Positions 44,212-58,600 of a DNA stretch of 64,000 bases are shown here, piece after piece. The stretch is from Carposina sasakii (lineage: Eukaryota; Arthropoda; Insecta; Lepidoptera; Carposinidae). Location of the stretch: the NCBI GenBank assembly GCA_014607495.2, contig CP053149.1, positions 11,978,120 through 12,042,119 of the forward strand, given 5' to 3'. The notes under the pieces were generated by a model. It worked only from the letters and a program-made list of their open reading frames with translations, was not told the origin of the DNA and ran no database searches. Both the position numbers and the translations under genes were made by a program. How positions within the stretch are numbered: position 1 is the stretch's first letter; every line of letters starts with the position of its first letter.

Positions 44212-46271
44212 GTATATATTCAATCAAAGGTAAACCTCCCAAAATTACACGACACCCGCCAAGTCGCTCGCGATACTTTCCCAGCGAAACGGAAATTATA
44301 AAAGTTCTACGGGCGAAAAAAATTCGAGGCTTAATGTCAAATCGCAGAGATCTTTAATAAGTTGTAAAGTTGCGGTCGGGGATTCACCACAAGTTTGAGC
44401 TACACCGGCGACCACGGCAATCTCGTTAAAATCTACGAGGAAACTCCGCAGTGCCTGCCCGCGACCATTTATGAAATCACATGCCCCGGCTCTGATACGT
44501 ATGCTTATTATATGCCGTATAAACACAAACTGTGTTTGTAACTTCAAAGTGGATAAACTGGTACTGCCGAGTTCGGAGAGTTAGGAAAACTGCTAAGCGA
44601 AGAAAAAGCTCTACCCATTTGACGAATTGGTTCGTAGCATGGGCTCGTAGCGTTCGTAGTAGTGCTACGAATAGATAGAACTACGAGCTAGTCAAGTTGT
44701 CTAGTTTATAGATAAATAATAATTAACTACAAACTAACTAATAAACTATAAATAATAAAATATTTCGCTTCATACCAGTAATTTATATCCGGATTACCGC
44801 AATAAATTAAATAATAAATACAAATTAATCAATCAACGACTGTAGCTGCTTTACATAACACAATATTCGAATTTCCGCACGGAGCGTAATGTAAAATGCG
44901 GCTGTTTGAATAATTTATATTCGTAATCGAATTACGAGCTCGGTACCCTATTATCAAAATATGACAAATGAGTATCGTGTCGCGTTCGAATCGGAGTCGG
45001 CTCGCGGTGACCGCCAGTCGTTAGAGCAAGGCTGCGCGGGCGGATCCTTATCGCGGCCACCACTACCTAGTAATGATGCTTCGATGCCGACTAATGGCCT
45101 CTCCGGGCCCACTTAGATACGCAAATGAGCATCGAATACTCCCCGTTTGAATGTTACGCGTACACATTACAGATGCCGTATGCATTACCTACTTACTTCT
45201 TGGAAATAGCTATTTTTATTACGGAAAATCGGGAAATTATATTTAGTTCGGGGGAGTTTATAGGTTATTTTCGTTTTAATATTCCATGGCTGTCTGTTGT
45301 GATTGATGATGGAGGTAATTTATTAATGGTAACTATCGCAGGTACGGCACTAACGTGTAATTTTCGAGTGAATTGCTTTGTACGCGCCCAAAATCAAAAT
45401 AAACAGTTCTGTACTGTAGCTAATTACAGTATTATTGTAGGTGGTCAGAAATGTGACATGCATATTGAGTAATGAGATGACAGCAGCCCTAATAGAATTC
45501 AATCGATTAAAAATTGTATATTGCACCGACCAGAAGGAAAGGGGAGTAAGGCTGAAAAATGTTCCTTCATACATTATAATGCGTTAACAGCAAAAACTAG
45601 CATAAGGCGAGACAGCGATTTAAATAAATATTTTATGTTTCTCGATATTAGAGTATTAAGCCACTCACTAGTTTACTAAAACCTAGCAGTAGATAGGTAA
45701 GCAGCAATCGCTACGTAGATCACCAAATGTACCCTGCAGCAAAGCAAACTTCCTAAATGCATCAAACGGGCCGTTTGCCGAGCTGCAAATACTTCAGGTC
45801 GCGATTTAACAAGGTAACGTGAGTGCGGAATAGGCGATCGAGGCGAGCGGCGCGGGCGCAATATACACCCCCGAGAGCGATCCCGGTTAACGACTGCTAG
45901 GCAGTTAGTTGACGTTCTAGGTGCATATAAAAGTACCTCACATGAGCCTGGACGTATTCTTTTTGGTTCAAAGCTATGATACTGCCTGCAGTTTTGGATA
46001 TTGTTCTGTTTTCTGGAACTATAGCTGAGATCATGTTTATTTCTTTTTAAATTTTAGCATAGAGACATCACTGTCTGTACCCATATTTATCGACACACCA
46101 TGCTGATAGTGAGAGCATTTCTATATTTTACTGTTGTCATAAGATATCTAAATTAATCAACCCACCATGCCATTATTTTCATATCAGGTATCAATAAACG
46201 GATTAGGACAAATTCATAATGAAACACAAAATCATCATCATTTTAATACCTTTAGATACGTACTTACTTAG
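44212..46271. other. Intronic stretch without a supported gene
   Basis: No exon recognised. The patch at 44625-44690 has several short direct and inverted TTCGTAG/CTACGA words. A 115-codon open frame at 45125-45472 has no recognisable domain. Confidence 0.5.
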
Positions 46272-46355
46272 ATCATCATCATCATCAGCCTATTGCATTC
46301 CACTGCTGGACGTAAGCCTACCCCAGGGCACGTCACAAGACTGCCATGGGGGGTA
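46272..46355 (-). repeat. Short copy of the GGGGGAGGCCTAC retroposon family
   Basis: The + strand reads ATCATCATCATCATCAGCC, CCACTGCTGGACG, CCCCAGGGCACGTCACAAG and CTGCCATGGGG, matching the start of the repeat at 43943. The ATC run is its 3' microsatellite tail on the minus strand. Confidence 0.65.
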
Positions 46356-47471
46356 TTTGACTTACTTAGATACGTACAGTATATCCGAAATTCTTATCTT
46401 TAGTTTTTGTTATTTGGATATAAATTTTCAACCGACATCAAAATGATATCCGTAAATGAAATAACTGAAAAAACTTCGCGAAAAGCGACCGAACGACAAA
46501 AAGATGAATCCCAAAAGCATCCACTGCAAAGCTGAAAGCAGTTTAACCCGGTTAGAGTATTATCCGACCCCTTGTCTAGCGATAACACTACACGAGCAAA
46601 AACGCACGAAGCCGCACAAAAATAAAGCTGACTTGGTCGCTTGGGCAGTAAACGCGGTTTTTCGCGACATTTCCTTGTTTTTCTTCAAAATATGCCGAGA
46701 TTTATTGACAGTTGTGACAATTTTTACTTTAAATTGGATAAAGAAAGAGGTTGAGTAGAGCAAGTTCCTTGTGCATCTTTCATGTATGAAAATGGTATCA
46801 TTATAGTTGCAGAGTTTGCTTGTAATTTTGTAAGTGATTCGCAAAATTTATTTCCATAGACAACTAAGAATTTCATTATTTTAGAAAAAATAAATAAATG
46901 ACAAAACTGTATATCCATCCCTACTTATTACATGTTATATAAATACTTGTATCTAATCCTTAAGAGAATCATTGGCATAGAATCATAAATATTTATATCA
47001 TACTTAATTCATTTGAAAAATTACAGCAGAATTCTCTTGTATAGTAATCGTATTCGTGTACAACTTGATAAAGCTAAACAGATTATGAATAAACATTTTG
47101 TCTAACATAAACCTTTGGTAGTCATCATTTCGAAATGCAAATTTTTCTGTTAATTCAAGTCGTCAGAAGAGCTGTCTGGCAAAAACTGTCCCCTCGAAAC
47201 ACTGACACATGTCCACTAGAGGCTTTGGGCAGCCCCCCGTCTGGGACCGCTTGACGTTTTAGGGCCTACCAACACCGGCGATTTGTGGTCGCTGATCTAT
47301 TTAGAATGTTTAGGTCTTGCACACAATTTTTTTAATAACCCGCACAATTTCATTTAGTCGCTAAAAGGTTAACTTCTCCTTATTTTGCCAATCAGTTTTG
47401 TCGGCTTGAATATTTATTTTTATATATTTTATGTACCTACCTACATGTATTTTCTTTGTGCAATAAATATT
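46356..47471. other. Intronic stretch without a supported gene
   Basis: No gene or repeat recognised. Confidence 0.5.
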
Positions 47472-47620
47472 ATAAAATTATTAATAAAGAAATGGAAAAA
47501 ATTCCTCACCCGGGTGGGAATCGAACCCACGACCTCTGCATTCCGCGTGCCAGCGCTCTCACCACTGAGCCACCGGGTCAATTACTCGGATGACGAATTT
47601 TACCATCTCTTTTCTAAATT
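47472..47620 (-). mobile_element. tRNA-derived SINE, copy 2
   Basis: Same family and strand as 3782-3933. On the minus strand the tRNA-like head runs from 47579 down to about 47506, with A-box TGGCTCAGTGGTGAGAG and B-box GGTTCGATTCC. It is flanked by the same AAAAGAGATGGTAAAATT leader and TTTCTTTATTAATAATTTTA tail. The acceptor-like ends GACCCGG and CCGGGTG pair well, but the anticodon arm is abnormal. The + strand frame reads VGIEPTTSAFRVPALSPLSH, a peptide that arises from antisense reading of the SINE and is not a gene. Confidence 0.8.
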
Positions 47621-50600
47621 ACATATTGGCAACGTTATTTTTCATCCCGATAGCTATACACTAGCCAAATCTAAAATAATCTAATATAAAAATAATAAGA
47701 AATTCGTTTAAAAAATATCATTCACATAGGGTTATGGGTACTTAACCTCACAAGCATACCTAACAGCTTCGCTATACGAAGATCCACTATAAAACTCACC
47801 TAAGTTTTGGTAATATAATATCGATTTGAGAGACGCCAATGTGTTAAATGCCTTAAATGCTTATCTCAGACACATAACTACGAGTACAATGTCATTGCGT
47901 CGTGTGTGTCCCCTGTAATTATCTGTGAATACAATTGACAGTGGCTGGATACAAATATAGGTTTAAGTTTCAAGCTCTCGTCGTCGTCGTAGAGATTTGT
48001 ATGCTTGTGTTTACTTGTTTCATAAGAATAGTTTCTTTTAATGCAGTCCTATTTTGGTTTTGAAGTTAAAAGGTAGATATTTATATTATGGTTCTATTTT
48101 ACTTTATTTGGGGTACAAATTTAAATCATCTTCAAATTTTCTTGCGAAATAATAGTTTTTGTTCATGTTAATTATTAATCTTATGTTTTCAAATTTTAAT
48201 TCAAAATTCTTTATTGTCCTTTTATGTAAGTTAATAATAACATGTGACAGGAGATCCTATTTAATTGATAGCACATACATATTATTTGTCAACATTATTA
48301 TAGGTCTATCTACCTATATCTTAGTTTAAAATTTACCTTAATGTTAATTAGGTTGTTCGGTTAAGTTATTTATATTGTACCTATCATGGGCTATTAATAA
48401 ACTACCATTAGAACATTTGTTTATTATTATTACCATAGTATGTGAAACTGTAAACAAATCGGGCTCACATTTGCCATTTATAACCTATCTGCATCGAATT
48501 TTAGTGCATTTTATTTTTATCGCTTTGCAATATTGACTTTCATAACTTATCCATATGACGTAAAAATTTACATTATTTTATTATTTCACAGAAGTGGAAT
48601 ACACAAAGTTATTAACAATTTATACTTCAACGTATCGTTAAATTTCATTAGAAGGGTATTTTATATAAGACTTGGGCCTTATAAAACTTAATTAAGTGTT
48701 GTCTTCTAGACCTCTTTGTTAAGTCCCTCGTATTGTTAAGTTAAATCATCATTAAATAGGTAAGTATAATAACATTTCGTCTTTGAACTTTACAAAAAGA
48801 AATCCGAATGTAAAGAAGTTTTCCTTGGAACGAGCACGAGCGTGTCGTTCAGGCCGTTTGTCACGTATAATGTTCAATATAAAATTTTATTCCGGTTTAG
48901 AACAGAAGCAATCCAGACGTGCGTTACTGTCCGGCGCGTTTTGTATTTATATCAAACGTATAACCTCCCTTTATCTCTTGTGCCGCTATAATAAAATAGA
49001 CTAACGTCCCGTAATGGCGGACATCACGGTATTTCTCGCAGGGGATTTACGTAAAATAAACGAGTAGTTATATTTATGTGTCGCTCGCATCACGCATATC
49101 TCGCACAAAGGCCAGACGATAGTAATACGGCACTAGATTAGGATTATACGTTTCACATAGTACGGTATCGCGGGGTGAGTTATCCACCTCGAGAGATGTT
49201 TGCGGCGGCGGTAACAATGCAGGGGCGCCGCACTGGCGCCCGCCCAGCTGTAAATGGAGTGCGCATTAATACACAACTATGTAATAAATGTTATTGTTTG
49301 TCATAAAGCTTGTTTTATGAAGGTCGGCTGGGCCGGCCCTGGACGCTGTTAGACCTTTAATAAAGTTTCGCGCTCGCTTGATACCCTCACTTACGGATTT
49401 AGACACCATTATGTTGATTGTTATTACACTTTGTTCTCGCTTGTAGTTATTAAAGTGAAAGCGGTAGACTACCGTCGATCGCAGTAGATGATAAGCTCGC
49501 AGGAAATAAAACAAAATGATCGTATTTTGATATTTGTAAGAGATATAACGGATGCCCGGATTGCAGAAACTGCCGAGTCATTGCAAAAGTTGCGCAGCTA
49601 GGCAGTAATATTTTCGTCGAGACATTTCCGTTGCCAGAGGCTCGAGGTATTATTTGGGGAATCGACGTGCTCCAAATCCATAACCAGTTCTAGATCTGTA
49701 CCGCCCGAGTCACATTAGTCAAGCTTGACTTGACTAATCGCATATAATAGACGTAATCATCGCGACTATTATGCCATATACGAGCCACAGTGTAATTAAT
49801 GAAGCCAACGAGAGAATACTTAATGTTGTCTTTCATACAAGTTTACGGCCGTGATCTCATCAAACTCGGCTTAGTTGAATTAATAATTTAAAGTACTTTT
49901 AAAGTAAACGAGTTTCGGAATGTTTTAACTGCTGCGAAATTTGAGTTTTATGAGCTCTGTTATCTATTTAGTCTATCATATTTTATTTATAACTTGTTAC
50001 ATCATAGAGATACATCTACTTCGGTTTTATATTATTAATATAAAGATTATAATTATAACCAAACAATAAAAGAAAAATAAAATATATACTCCATTTATCC
50101 ATAGGGTAATAGAATTGCTTTCAGTAAAGTAGTGATTGGAACGTACGTGTTGACCAAAAGTAGATAACGTCTCCGAAGCGTTGTGAAGCGGACGTAGGGG
50201 CTGATTTGTATGTAGCTCAGCCGCTCGCCATGCAGGGGGCGGCCCCGAGACGATCGACGCAATTTTTCAACTCTTGAGCTTCGTGTTTGGCAAGCCGATG
50301 CTCCCCCTACACCTGCCCGACATACTGCAACTTTAATCCCCCGCCTGCCGACCCACCCCGCGCTTTATTTCAATTAATTCGGCCATCCATCCGGGCTGTT
50401 AAATTTCGCACCGCTTAGCCCGGATACCACTCACAATTTGAAGTGTCGAGCCCGTCTACTCGATGCTGCAATGCACTAACTAGTACTGCACGTCGCAGTA
50501 ATCCCAGTAGTTCATAGCGTCGTCATATTTCTCTCGATAAATCTTGATTCGCGTGAGCTTTGTGCGCCCATAGTGGTGATTTAACTTTTAAAACCCAAAT

Positions 50601-52279
50601 AATTGTGTGTTTTGTTTTGCATATTAATGGGTCGTTTCGCTAAGTTGCTTCGTCGGCCGTAGTAAGTTCCGCTGGCGTACATGGAGCTTAATAATGACTC
50701 GAGCTTTGGTTCATTTTGTCGCGCTAGCACAGTTTTCGCAGCGCACCTGTTAATGAATGCCCTATTACGTATCATCTCTGGGGGAGCTTAACTGTAAGAG
50801 ATTCGTTTTAGTTTCCGTTTTATTATTGCGGGCCAATTCAATTCGCTCGGCACATGAAATAGTGCAGTCTGGAATAGAATTGCACTGGAAATTCCAATAC
50901 GGTGGTGATCTGCATTCTAAAATGTCCTTTTCCTGTAAAAGGTCTCACTATAGATACATGAAATTTATCGGGCCATTTCTTATTCTTATTGCGCAGACGG
51001 GGCGCACGTGTGGGCTGAATCGACAACCCACACCGTCCCGCCGCAACTCAATGAACTCAATTCGAACTCAATTGTGCTTTAACCCATACCGGCTTCACAT
51101 AATAACGTAAAAGAATACCTCGCATTTTTGCCCGGATTAAATTCTCAACGATGATCAAAATAGGTACCAACTCGTAAATCGATGAGGTTATTTTATCTGC
51201 CATTTATAAAGAGGATCCTCTCGAATCATGATAATTAAACGGCATGGGGGCTTTTTCATTGGAATATTTCCGGCGCTGTAGGTATGTACTTGGAAAATTT
51301 TATGGGAAAATGTTTTAAGTAGATAAATAAGGTAAATGTTCAAGTAATTAGAGTTAGAGAATTTAGGATTCTACCTATACCTAGTAGTATAAATATAATT
51401 TGAATTTAACATGCATATGCTCCTGTATGTAGGTACTCGTACATACTAAGGCATCACTAGGTTACCTAAATCAGCTGCATCTCTTACTGAGCTACAGCTG
51501 AGTCTACTGAGAGCTAGCAACTTTTCAATGATCATTTACATCTATTCCCGCTTCGCTAAACGTGGCTGTGGGATCCCGTTCGTGCTTTATGTGTGTGTAA
51601 GATCCATATTGATATCCACGTTACAATCGTTCATGTTTCCAAAGTTTGCACTAAAAACTTGAACATGTTAACTTTGCGGTTAAATAATTCAACTTAGAAC
51701 TCGATAGACTAGGTAACTACATGGCGGGATTCAATCGAGTTGGCCCCTAGTAGGTATACGTTTGGTAAAAACCACAAGCAACTTCGCAGAGCATCGTTAC
51801 AATGTAGAAACAACCGGCGGCGCAGCGTAGGCACAAAGTAATTAGATAGCTGTTGTATTGTTCACTTGTTCAGCGCTTTTCCAATGGTCGCTCGCTCTCC
51901 GGGTGTAATTGCAGACCAAACCGTAACGGACGGCGGAGCGTTTTTGTCCGTCCCCAATGAGACGAGCCGCATCCTTTAAGGCGTGACATCAGTGGACAAG
52001 CGAAAAATATCTTGCCAGAACAAATTGTTTGGGTATTTACAACTAACTATCGATCTTGAAAAAAAAACTCGTTATATTTATCGATATAGTTTAAGAAATG
52101 TGCTGATTTGTTACACGATAGTGTTTAGGTACTTTACTCGATTACTTGTGTACTTTAATCTAAAACGAATAAAGTAATAATTAAATGTCTTAATTTCCAA
52201 ACAATTTTATATGGAAATATCTCTCTTAATACTACAGAGTACCTGCTAAAATTTGGGTGTCAATTCATTCATGAAATTA
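47621..52279. other. Intronic stretch without a supported gene
   Basis: AT-rich to about 48780, then mixed, with GC-rich patches at 49190-49260 and 50210-50420. No exon or transposon recognised. A 14-base match to miR-1 at about 48806 lacks a hairpin and was rejected. Confidence 0.5.
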
Positions 52280-52625
52280 ATAAATTAGTGATCAGAAAGA
52301 AGTGTGTTATAAATGAGGACGTGGTGACGAAGATTGAAAAGGGTATGTTGAGGTGGTTTGGGCATATGGAGAGGATGAGTGAGACTGACAGAGAAAGTGT
52401 ACAACGGAAGAGTGGATGGAAGGGTTGGAAGGGGAAGACCTCGCCGGACCTTCACCGATCAAATTGGTGAAATTCTAAAGAAAGCTAGGTCAAGAGTACT
52501 CTAAACCGACGAGCGTGCATGAAGAATATCATGAAAGTAGATGAAGCGAAAGAGGTGTGTCAGGATCGTAGCAAATGGAGATCCGTGATCTCTGCCTACC
52601 CCTCCGGGAAAAAGGTGTGATCTAT
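52280..52625 (+). pseudogene. 3' remnant of a second LINE reverse transcriptase
   Basis: The frame beginning INEDVVTKIEKGMLRWFGHM then ERMSE is characteristic of the C-terminal end of insect LINE reverse transcriptases (LRWFGHMERM motif). After about 52385 indels break it. The continuation GRPRRTFTDQIGEILKKARS lies in another frame, and a further shift leads to a MKVDEAKEVCQDRSKWR-like part and SAYPSGKKV before the stop near 52620. The RT core is absent. This remnant differs in sequence from the one at 15373, so it comes from another family. Confidence 0.78.
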
Positions 52626-55600
52626 ATGTATATATGATTTATTTATATGAAAAAATCTAAATTCTAGAAAAAATCGTAATTTCCATGCTCGTCTGACAAG
52701 TTCAGACGTTCGCTTCGTTTAAATGCCCGGCCTTAATGAGTAGTCGTAGTAACCTCGTACCACGGGACTGTTACGGGAAAACTTCCCTTTTGATTTTTCA
52801 CTTTTCAATGCGACTCCTCATGCGGCTAATGGGATTTTTACCGTGTACCTACGCAAGGGCGTACGCATTGTGATGTATTGCCGTTGCCGTTTTGAACGGT
52901 GACAAAGTGGACTATTTTCGTTTTTTTTTTCATGTTAAATAGGGTGAGGATTATTTTTTAAGTTGTAAAGCTGGATTTATATATTTTGTGAAAATAGAAT
53001 TTAACATTGTTTTTGACGTCAAATATACAATTTGATTAGCAACCTATATGTTAGGTGAGATCTAGGTGATAACAACATATTAAATTAAAATTAATGGTTT
53101 TGTTATTTTTCCAAACTCTGAATTTATTATATTTTATAGTATAATAATCCTCTACATCTACATTTAAACATATCAAAATATAATAAATCTGGCTGTGACC
53201 TGGATACGCGTCTATTTCTCGTGACAAACAAAACTTACATTTACAATGGCGGTCGGTAAATAAAAAGTTTGTTGTCTCCAATCTATCTGGAGGGTCCCGT
53301 CCCGCCCGCACTCGGTTCCGCGTAAATAATTCACACGCTCTCGGAACGAACTGGCCGGGCTCGATAGATACCGCATGTAATTCCACGTTTTCGCACCGGC
53401 AGATTTCCGAGGCATTTAAGTTTTTGTCCGAGCCCGCCCCTGCCTACTCACGGTTAATTCTCCAGATTTAATTTCGCATTCCCGCTATTCATTGCGAAAG
53501 AGTTCTTACTTTGTTTAATTGACAATCGGAACTACTGAATAAGTTCGCTGTACGTCCCATAAATTATTCATCCGTGCGGTGGCGAGACGACAATAGAGCG
53601 TATTGTTAGATCAATATATTGAAGCTGGTTAACATGTTGCTCGGGCATTATGTGAAATATCGGCTCGGGTAGGTGTCATTATTAGTGGTAAGTCATTAAT
53701 TATGACAGAAGACTGTAGAGCAGCGTGTGGCTTGTAAGCTGACACCGACGAGGCGGGAATACGCCGCGAGGCTGGCTGGAAGTAGGTATGGTTCGTAGCG
53801 CGTCACGCATCTCTCATTTGTCATTTACGCATGTTAACCTGTGACTTGTGTCAATCTAAATTCCGCGAATAATGTTGTTTTTTATATTCATATCACATTA
53901 CATTGATCACACAGTTTAGATACGATCTATCTACTGCTTGAAGCTTCGTAGTTCGTAGCACTTCGTAGTAATACGTGGTACCTTGGAAGATACTACGTAG
54001 GTAATTGACAACGAAAAATTCTACATGTATAATTTCAAAATCATAGCCTGAAATACTCCTCTAAGTTACTACACCACAAACCCCATGTATAGGTAGCTGA
54101 CACATTTTTTTTATTGTATAAAAATCTATAAAATAAAGTAAACAACCTAGCTATATATACAAACAAGCGAGGGCGGTCGGGTAGGACCCGATGAGCAGCA
54201 CTTACAAGCTTTCCGGCCGAGGTGTCAAACATCGCCAGTCCATTCTAGCCAGTCATCGCGGCCGCCCGCGGGTCATTATTATGCTTTCACATAAATCGTG
54301 ACGCGCGCAAAATCCTCGAGTGCCGTTCAAATATTTTTCCAAGGTAACCCGTCCGTACGCTCCGAGACAAAGAGGACCCGTTCCGAAACAATCAAATTAA
54401 TTTTGTCCGTTGTTGTTTAATTAGCGCCGAGCGGTGGATCGCGGCCGATGTTTATCATCGGAAACAATCGGGCCCCTACCCCCGCTCGCCAATCCGTTAT
54501 TATCAAAGTCAAGACTACACCGGAGTAACTTTGATTCGTCACTCCTGGTGTTATTGTGGGGCGACATTGTTGCCTAATTGACTCTGACGCGAACAAATTG
54601 CAAGCTTCTCTAATTTTGTACTTTTCTTGTTTCAGGTAACGCCCGGTTCATTCATGCTGCTATTGCTAAACTTGAGGCCAGTATTACTGAGTGTAACTAC
54701 GTAATGCCAGTTCTGAGTAGATGCGTATTAAGCGTACCTACCCAGAACTACTTTAAGCGAGACACGGAATTTAGTTCTATTTCTATAATACGCAATTACG
54801 CGAGTGTTTAGGTGGTAACTCTAAACTAAACTAACTTCATTTCCTTTGTGATTGTAATCAATCGCATATGGAAAATATGGTTGAGGTTAAAAATGTAACA
54901 GTATAGTTTGAGAAGCCTAACAAAGCCTTAATCTGAAGCCTTACTTAATTAAATTGTAGCGCTAGGTGGCAGGGCCCAGACCAGTCCTTTGTAGATTACC
55001 TTTCAGGGCGGACCGGTTCCTACTTTTAAATTTCTTAAATAATGGTGATTACTTCTATAATGGAGATTTTTGGTGAGATTTGCATTTATTTTTCTTGTAG
55101 TTAAGTAACTGTATTTTGGATAACAATTAACTGGTACTACTAGCTATGGTACCTTAAGAGGATTTTTTATATTCTCGTTATATTATAAAGTTGTACATCA
55201 GCCTGTAAAAAGGAACTCCTCATTTTCCACGTCGACTGGTCTGTAACGCGATCTAATCTAATTATCTTGTGCTCTAATAAAAACTAGCGAAATTCCAAGG
55301 AGCTGCCCACACTCCTTCGCAGTTTTCTTCACTCTTTCCCTGTAACTTTGCCCCTCCTGTATTGTCTAGTCTACCGCTGAAAAAGATTTGAGTTGACATT
55401 TATTTAGATTTACAAATTGTGTTCTTGCGTTATAAATAAAGCGGAAATTACTATTTATGCGCCCCAAAGTTAAGGGATTACTTTTCATGGGGTGGCCCCC
55501 GTCGACCTGACCCAAAACTCTGACCTCGTGATGTTGTTCCTTTCCCTCAAGTAACCTGTTTGTCATGTAATGACTATGGACTGCCGCAAATGTAATTTCG

Positions 55601-58600
55601 CTGCCGAAAATCAACGAATTTCGCGTTAAATTAAAATCACCGCAAATCAGCTCGCAATGGAAGTGCGGAACGCCATTAAAACAATTACCATCCATAACAG
55701 TAATTAAAGTTACCATTGTGTCTATAAATTGCTATATATTCATAAAACATCGCTCGAATCTATAGAACGTGCTGTCAAATATGTGTTAACTTCGGCGATT
55801 TAGTATTCCGGTAAATCGTTTGCAAGTGATAAACTCTAGTTTGAATAGGTGCACGAACCCGTCAATTTGCCGTGTAAGTTACCTACGCTATTGCGGCGCG
55901 GTATAAAGCAGCTAACATATTGCCAGTGTGTTTCGTCGGCGGACTAAACGGCTCGGCTCCGAGCCCGTATTTGTAACGCGGCTCGTTATTAATAGCCGCG
56001 ATAGCGAGCCGACCCGCGGCACACTACGATATTTGGGAAATCCGGATTTGCATAGGATAATGGGGCGGGTCAGGTTCTGCAAGCGTCCGCACTGCCTGCA
56101 TACCTGCGACCGGTTTAAACTCCACAATATGCCAACTAAACGAGAATACTCAGAATGCTATTATAACGTTTCTGAATAATTTCACTGAATGAAACTTCTC
56201 CTCGTATAGAGCTTTCGATTCATGACAAAGTTCACAATATATATACTGTGTGCGCACAATAACGTTTCCGCCAAATAAGTCTTTGCAACATCTCTAAACT
56301 TAAGCAAAACACTAACTTTATCTTCCACTAGTAGTTCCTCCTGGAATTATTATTATTATTGATAAATAAAAGTATTATTTGATTCATAAAAAAAGGAGAA
56401 GCTTTCATTAAGAAGCGTTTAGTAATAGTATTTTTTGGCTTTTAATATGTTAACTTTTTAAAATGCCATTGTTCAACTACAATTTATTTCCCTCTCCTAT
56501 TTTGTAAAAGTGGTTCTTGGACGGTGCTTCTTTTGGGATCTTTGCCAATCCTGAAACGGATTAGTGTCTTGATGTATGGTGTTAAACTCATTTAAATTTT
56601 TTCAAAAACTAATTTACTTTTTAATGTTAAGTAGCATTTCCAGGTTCTATTTTAATTCGGGATTCAAAGATTACTTCGTCTTAATTAGGCACGAAATGGC
56701 CACAGATAACTCTTCCTTTCCGATAAATGTCTTACAATTTAAATTGTGCAACCCTTCGTCCACGGCGTGACCCCAAACAACCCCTGTCTATTGCTTAGTG
56801 TACCTCAATCCCAAAGGTTACAAAGGACGAACCAACAAAACATTCGGCCCCAATTTAATTGTCACAATAAATCTTCTCAACTTTCTCACGTCTGTAATGA
56901 GTAAAGTTAATTATAGTCTGGTTCAAACTTCAGACCACCGCTTCCGTGTATTGTTTAGTTAGTCAATTTATTCGAAGTTCTTTGACGCTCTAACAATGTC
57001 TTCGTAATAGGACGATATAATATCCGTGAATCATGAATGCAAATTGCGGAACGATCTCCAGTCGTAATTATATCATAGCCGAGTTAAACTTTATTGACAC
57101 AGACTGCGGAGAACTAATCTATTCAAACTTGACTCATTGTTCTACTATCTTGTTATCATAATAAAGAACTTGACAGTTAACAGGTGTCCATCCATATAAA
57201 CAATTTAAAAAGAACTACAAGTGTAGAAATAACTGAAATTTATTTAATTTCTCCATCAACTTTTTGTAAATTACATAAAAGTGGGGACTTTTAAACCTTA
57301 AGGTAGCGGGGCGGATAGCGATCATTAACTTGACCAAAAATAGAAATACAATGATGATAATTGGCGATGGGGGGTTAGACGGCAGTGGGGGGACGTCGCG
57401 TGTCTGATGTATGCGCCGCCGCCGCGACGCCGAGACCCGCCGGCGCCAACGCCCCCCAGTGCAGATAGCGGCCAGCCTACACTGCAATGCAACCGACACC
57501 CATGTTCGCATTAAAATGTTATTACCACACTGAAACCTACTTTTCGCTACACTAAAATTTTGATTGCATATTCTACTGATTTTATGGCAAATATTCATTT
57601 TAGTATTTTGCACGCGAATCTTGCCTGTTTCGTCGAACGTTACGGGTGTTAATTGTCCTAGTTGAGTATAACAAAATAGGCTTCATTGAAATTGAAAATG
57701 TTTAACACAAAAATTCCATTACTACTATTCAGAAAAAATCTCGCAGCTCCTGCAGTCCTGTGCAACATTTTGGCGCACACATTAATCCTTGGTTACATAT
57801 TGCACAACGGGAAACCAGATGAAACATAAACTGACGAGCGGGAGTCATTAAAACTTGCCGGCGGCGATCGAAACGTGTTTCCGGAAGGCGATGACATGCT
57901 TCATGTACAAATCGATCCAGTCCACACTTGGATCCGCGGCCTTTGATTGATGCCCCGCGTAATGACCCGGCGAACTATTTCCTACGCGTTTCCTCCACTC
58001 AATAAAACATCGAATATGCTTATTTATGTATCTGCGTCAGTTTATTTGGGGCTTTGTCAATGCGGACCGTAGTGCCGACTACACTCGAAAGACCGTCATT
58101 TGTCAAGATTATGGTTCGGGATTGAGCTATGAAAAGCGGTTATTGTTTTGAATATTTCCCCTTCTGATTTGGATCTCGTTTTACGTACTTATAATACTTA
58201 ATGCGAACCTTATTTTTCTATTTGTTTTTATGAGTGTTCGCATATTAAAGTCTCTATATAATACATGAACCCAAAAGACAATGGATACCGCAGTCTTTCA
58301 ACATAAGTCGCTTTGCTCGCTAACTTGCGCATCTAATCTGATTTGGTACTACCTTTGTTTAACATAATCTTGTGTTGATGTAAGCATGAATACACATAAT
58401 AAATCATTATACCAAGTCATCTAGTTCCTAAAATTCTCTTCGTTTTACTTGCACCTCTAAGATGGCACAATTACCACGTACAAAACTCATCAGTCAAGGC
58501 TCGACGCCGAGTGGCAATTGCGGTATTTCATCCTCAATAAAAGTGCACTCAGGCACCGCTAACACCGGAGAAAGCTCCCGTCGCCTATAAAGCTAATGTG

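Noticed and set aside
45125..45472. 115-codon plus-strand ORF
   Set aside because: No recognisable domain or coding-like bias, and no splice context.
47496..47585. Possible protein with VGIEPTTSAFRVPALSPLSH
   Set aside because: This is the antisense translation of the tRNA-derived SINE and a common false gene model.
48802..48820. GAATGTAAAGAAGT, a 14-base match to miR-1
   Set aside because: The first seed-side base differs (C for G), and no complementary arm lies within 100 bases, so no precursor hairpin forms.
55366..55716. 116-codon minus-strand ORF
   Set aside because: No recognisable domain and no supporting context.
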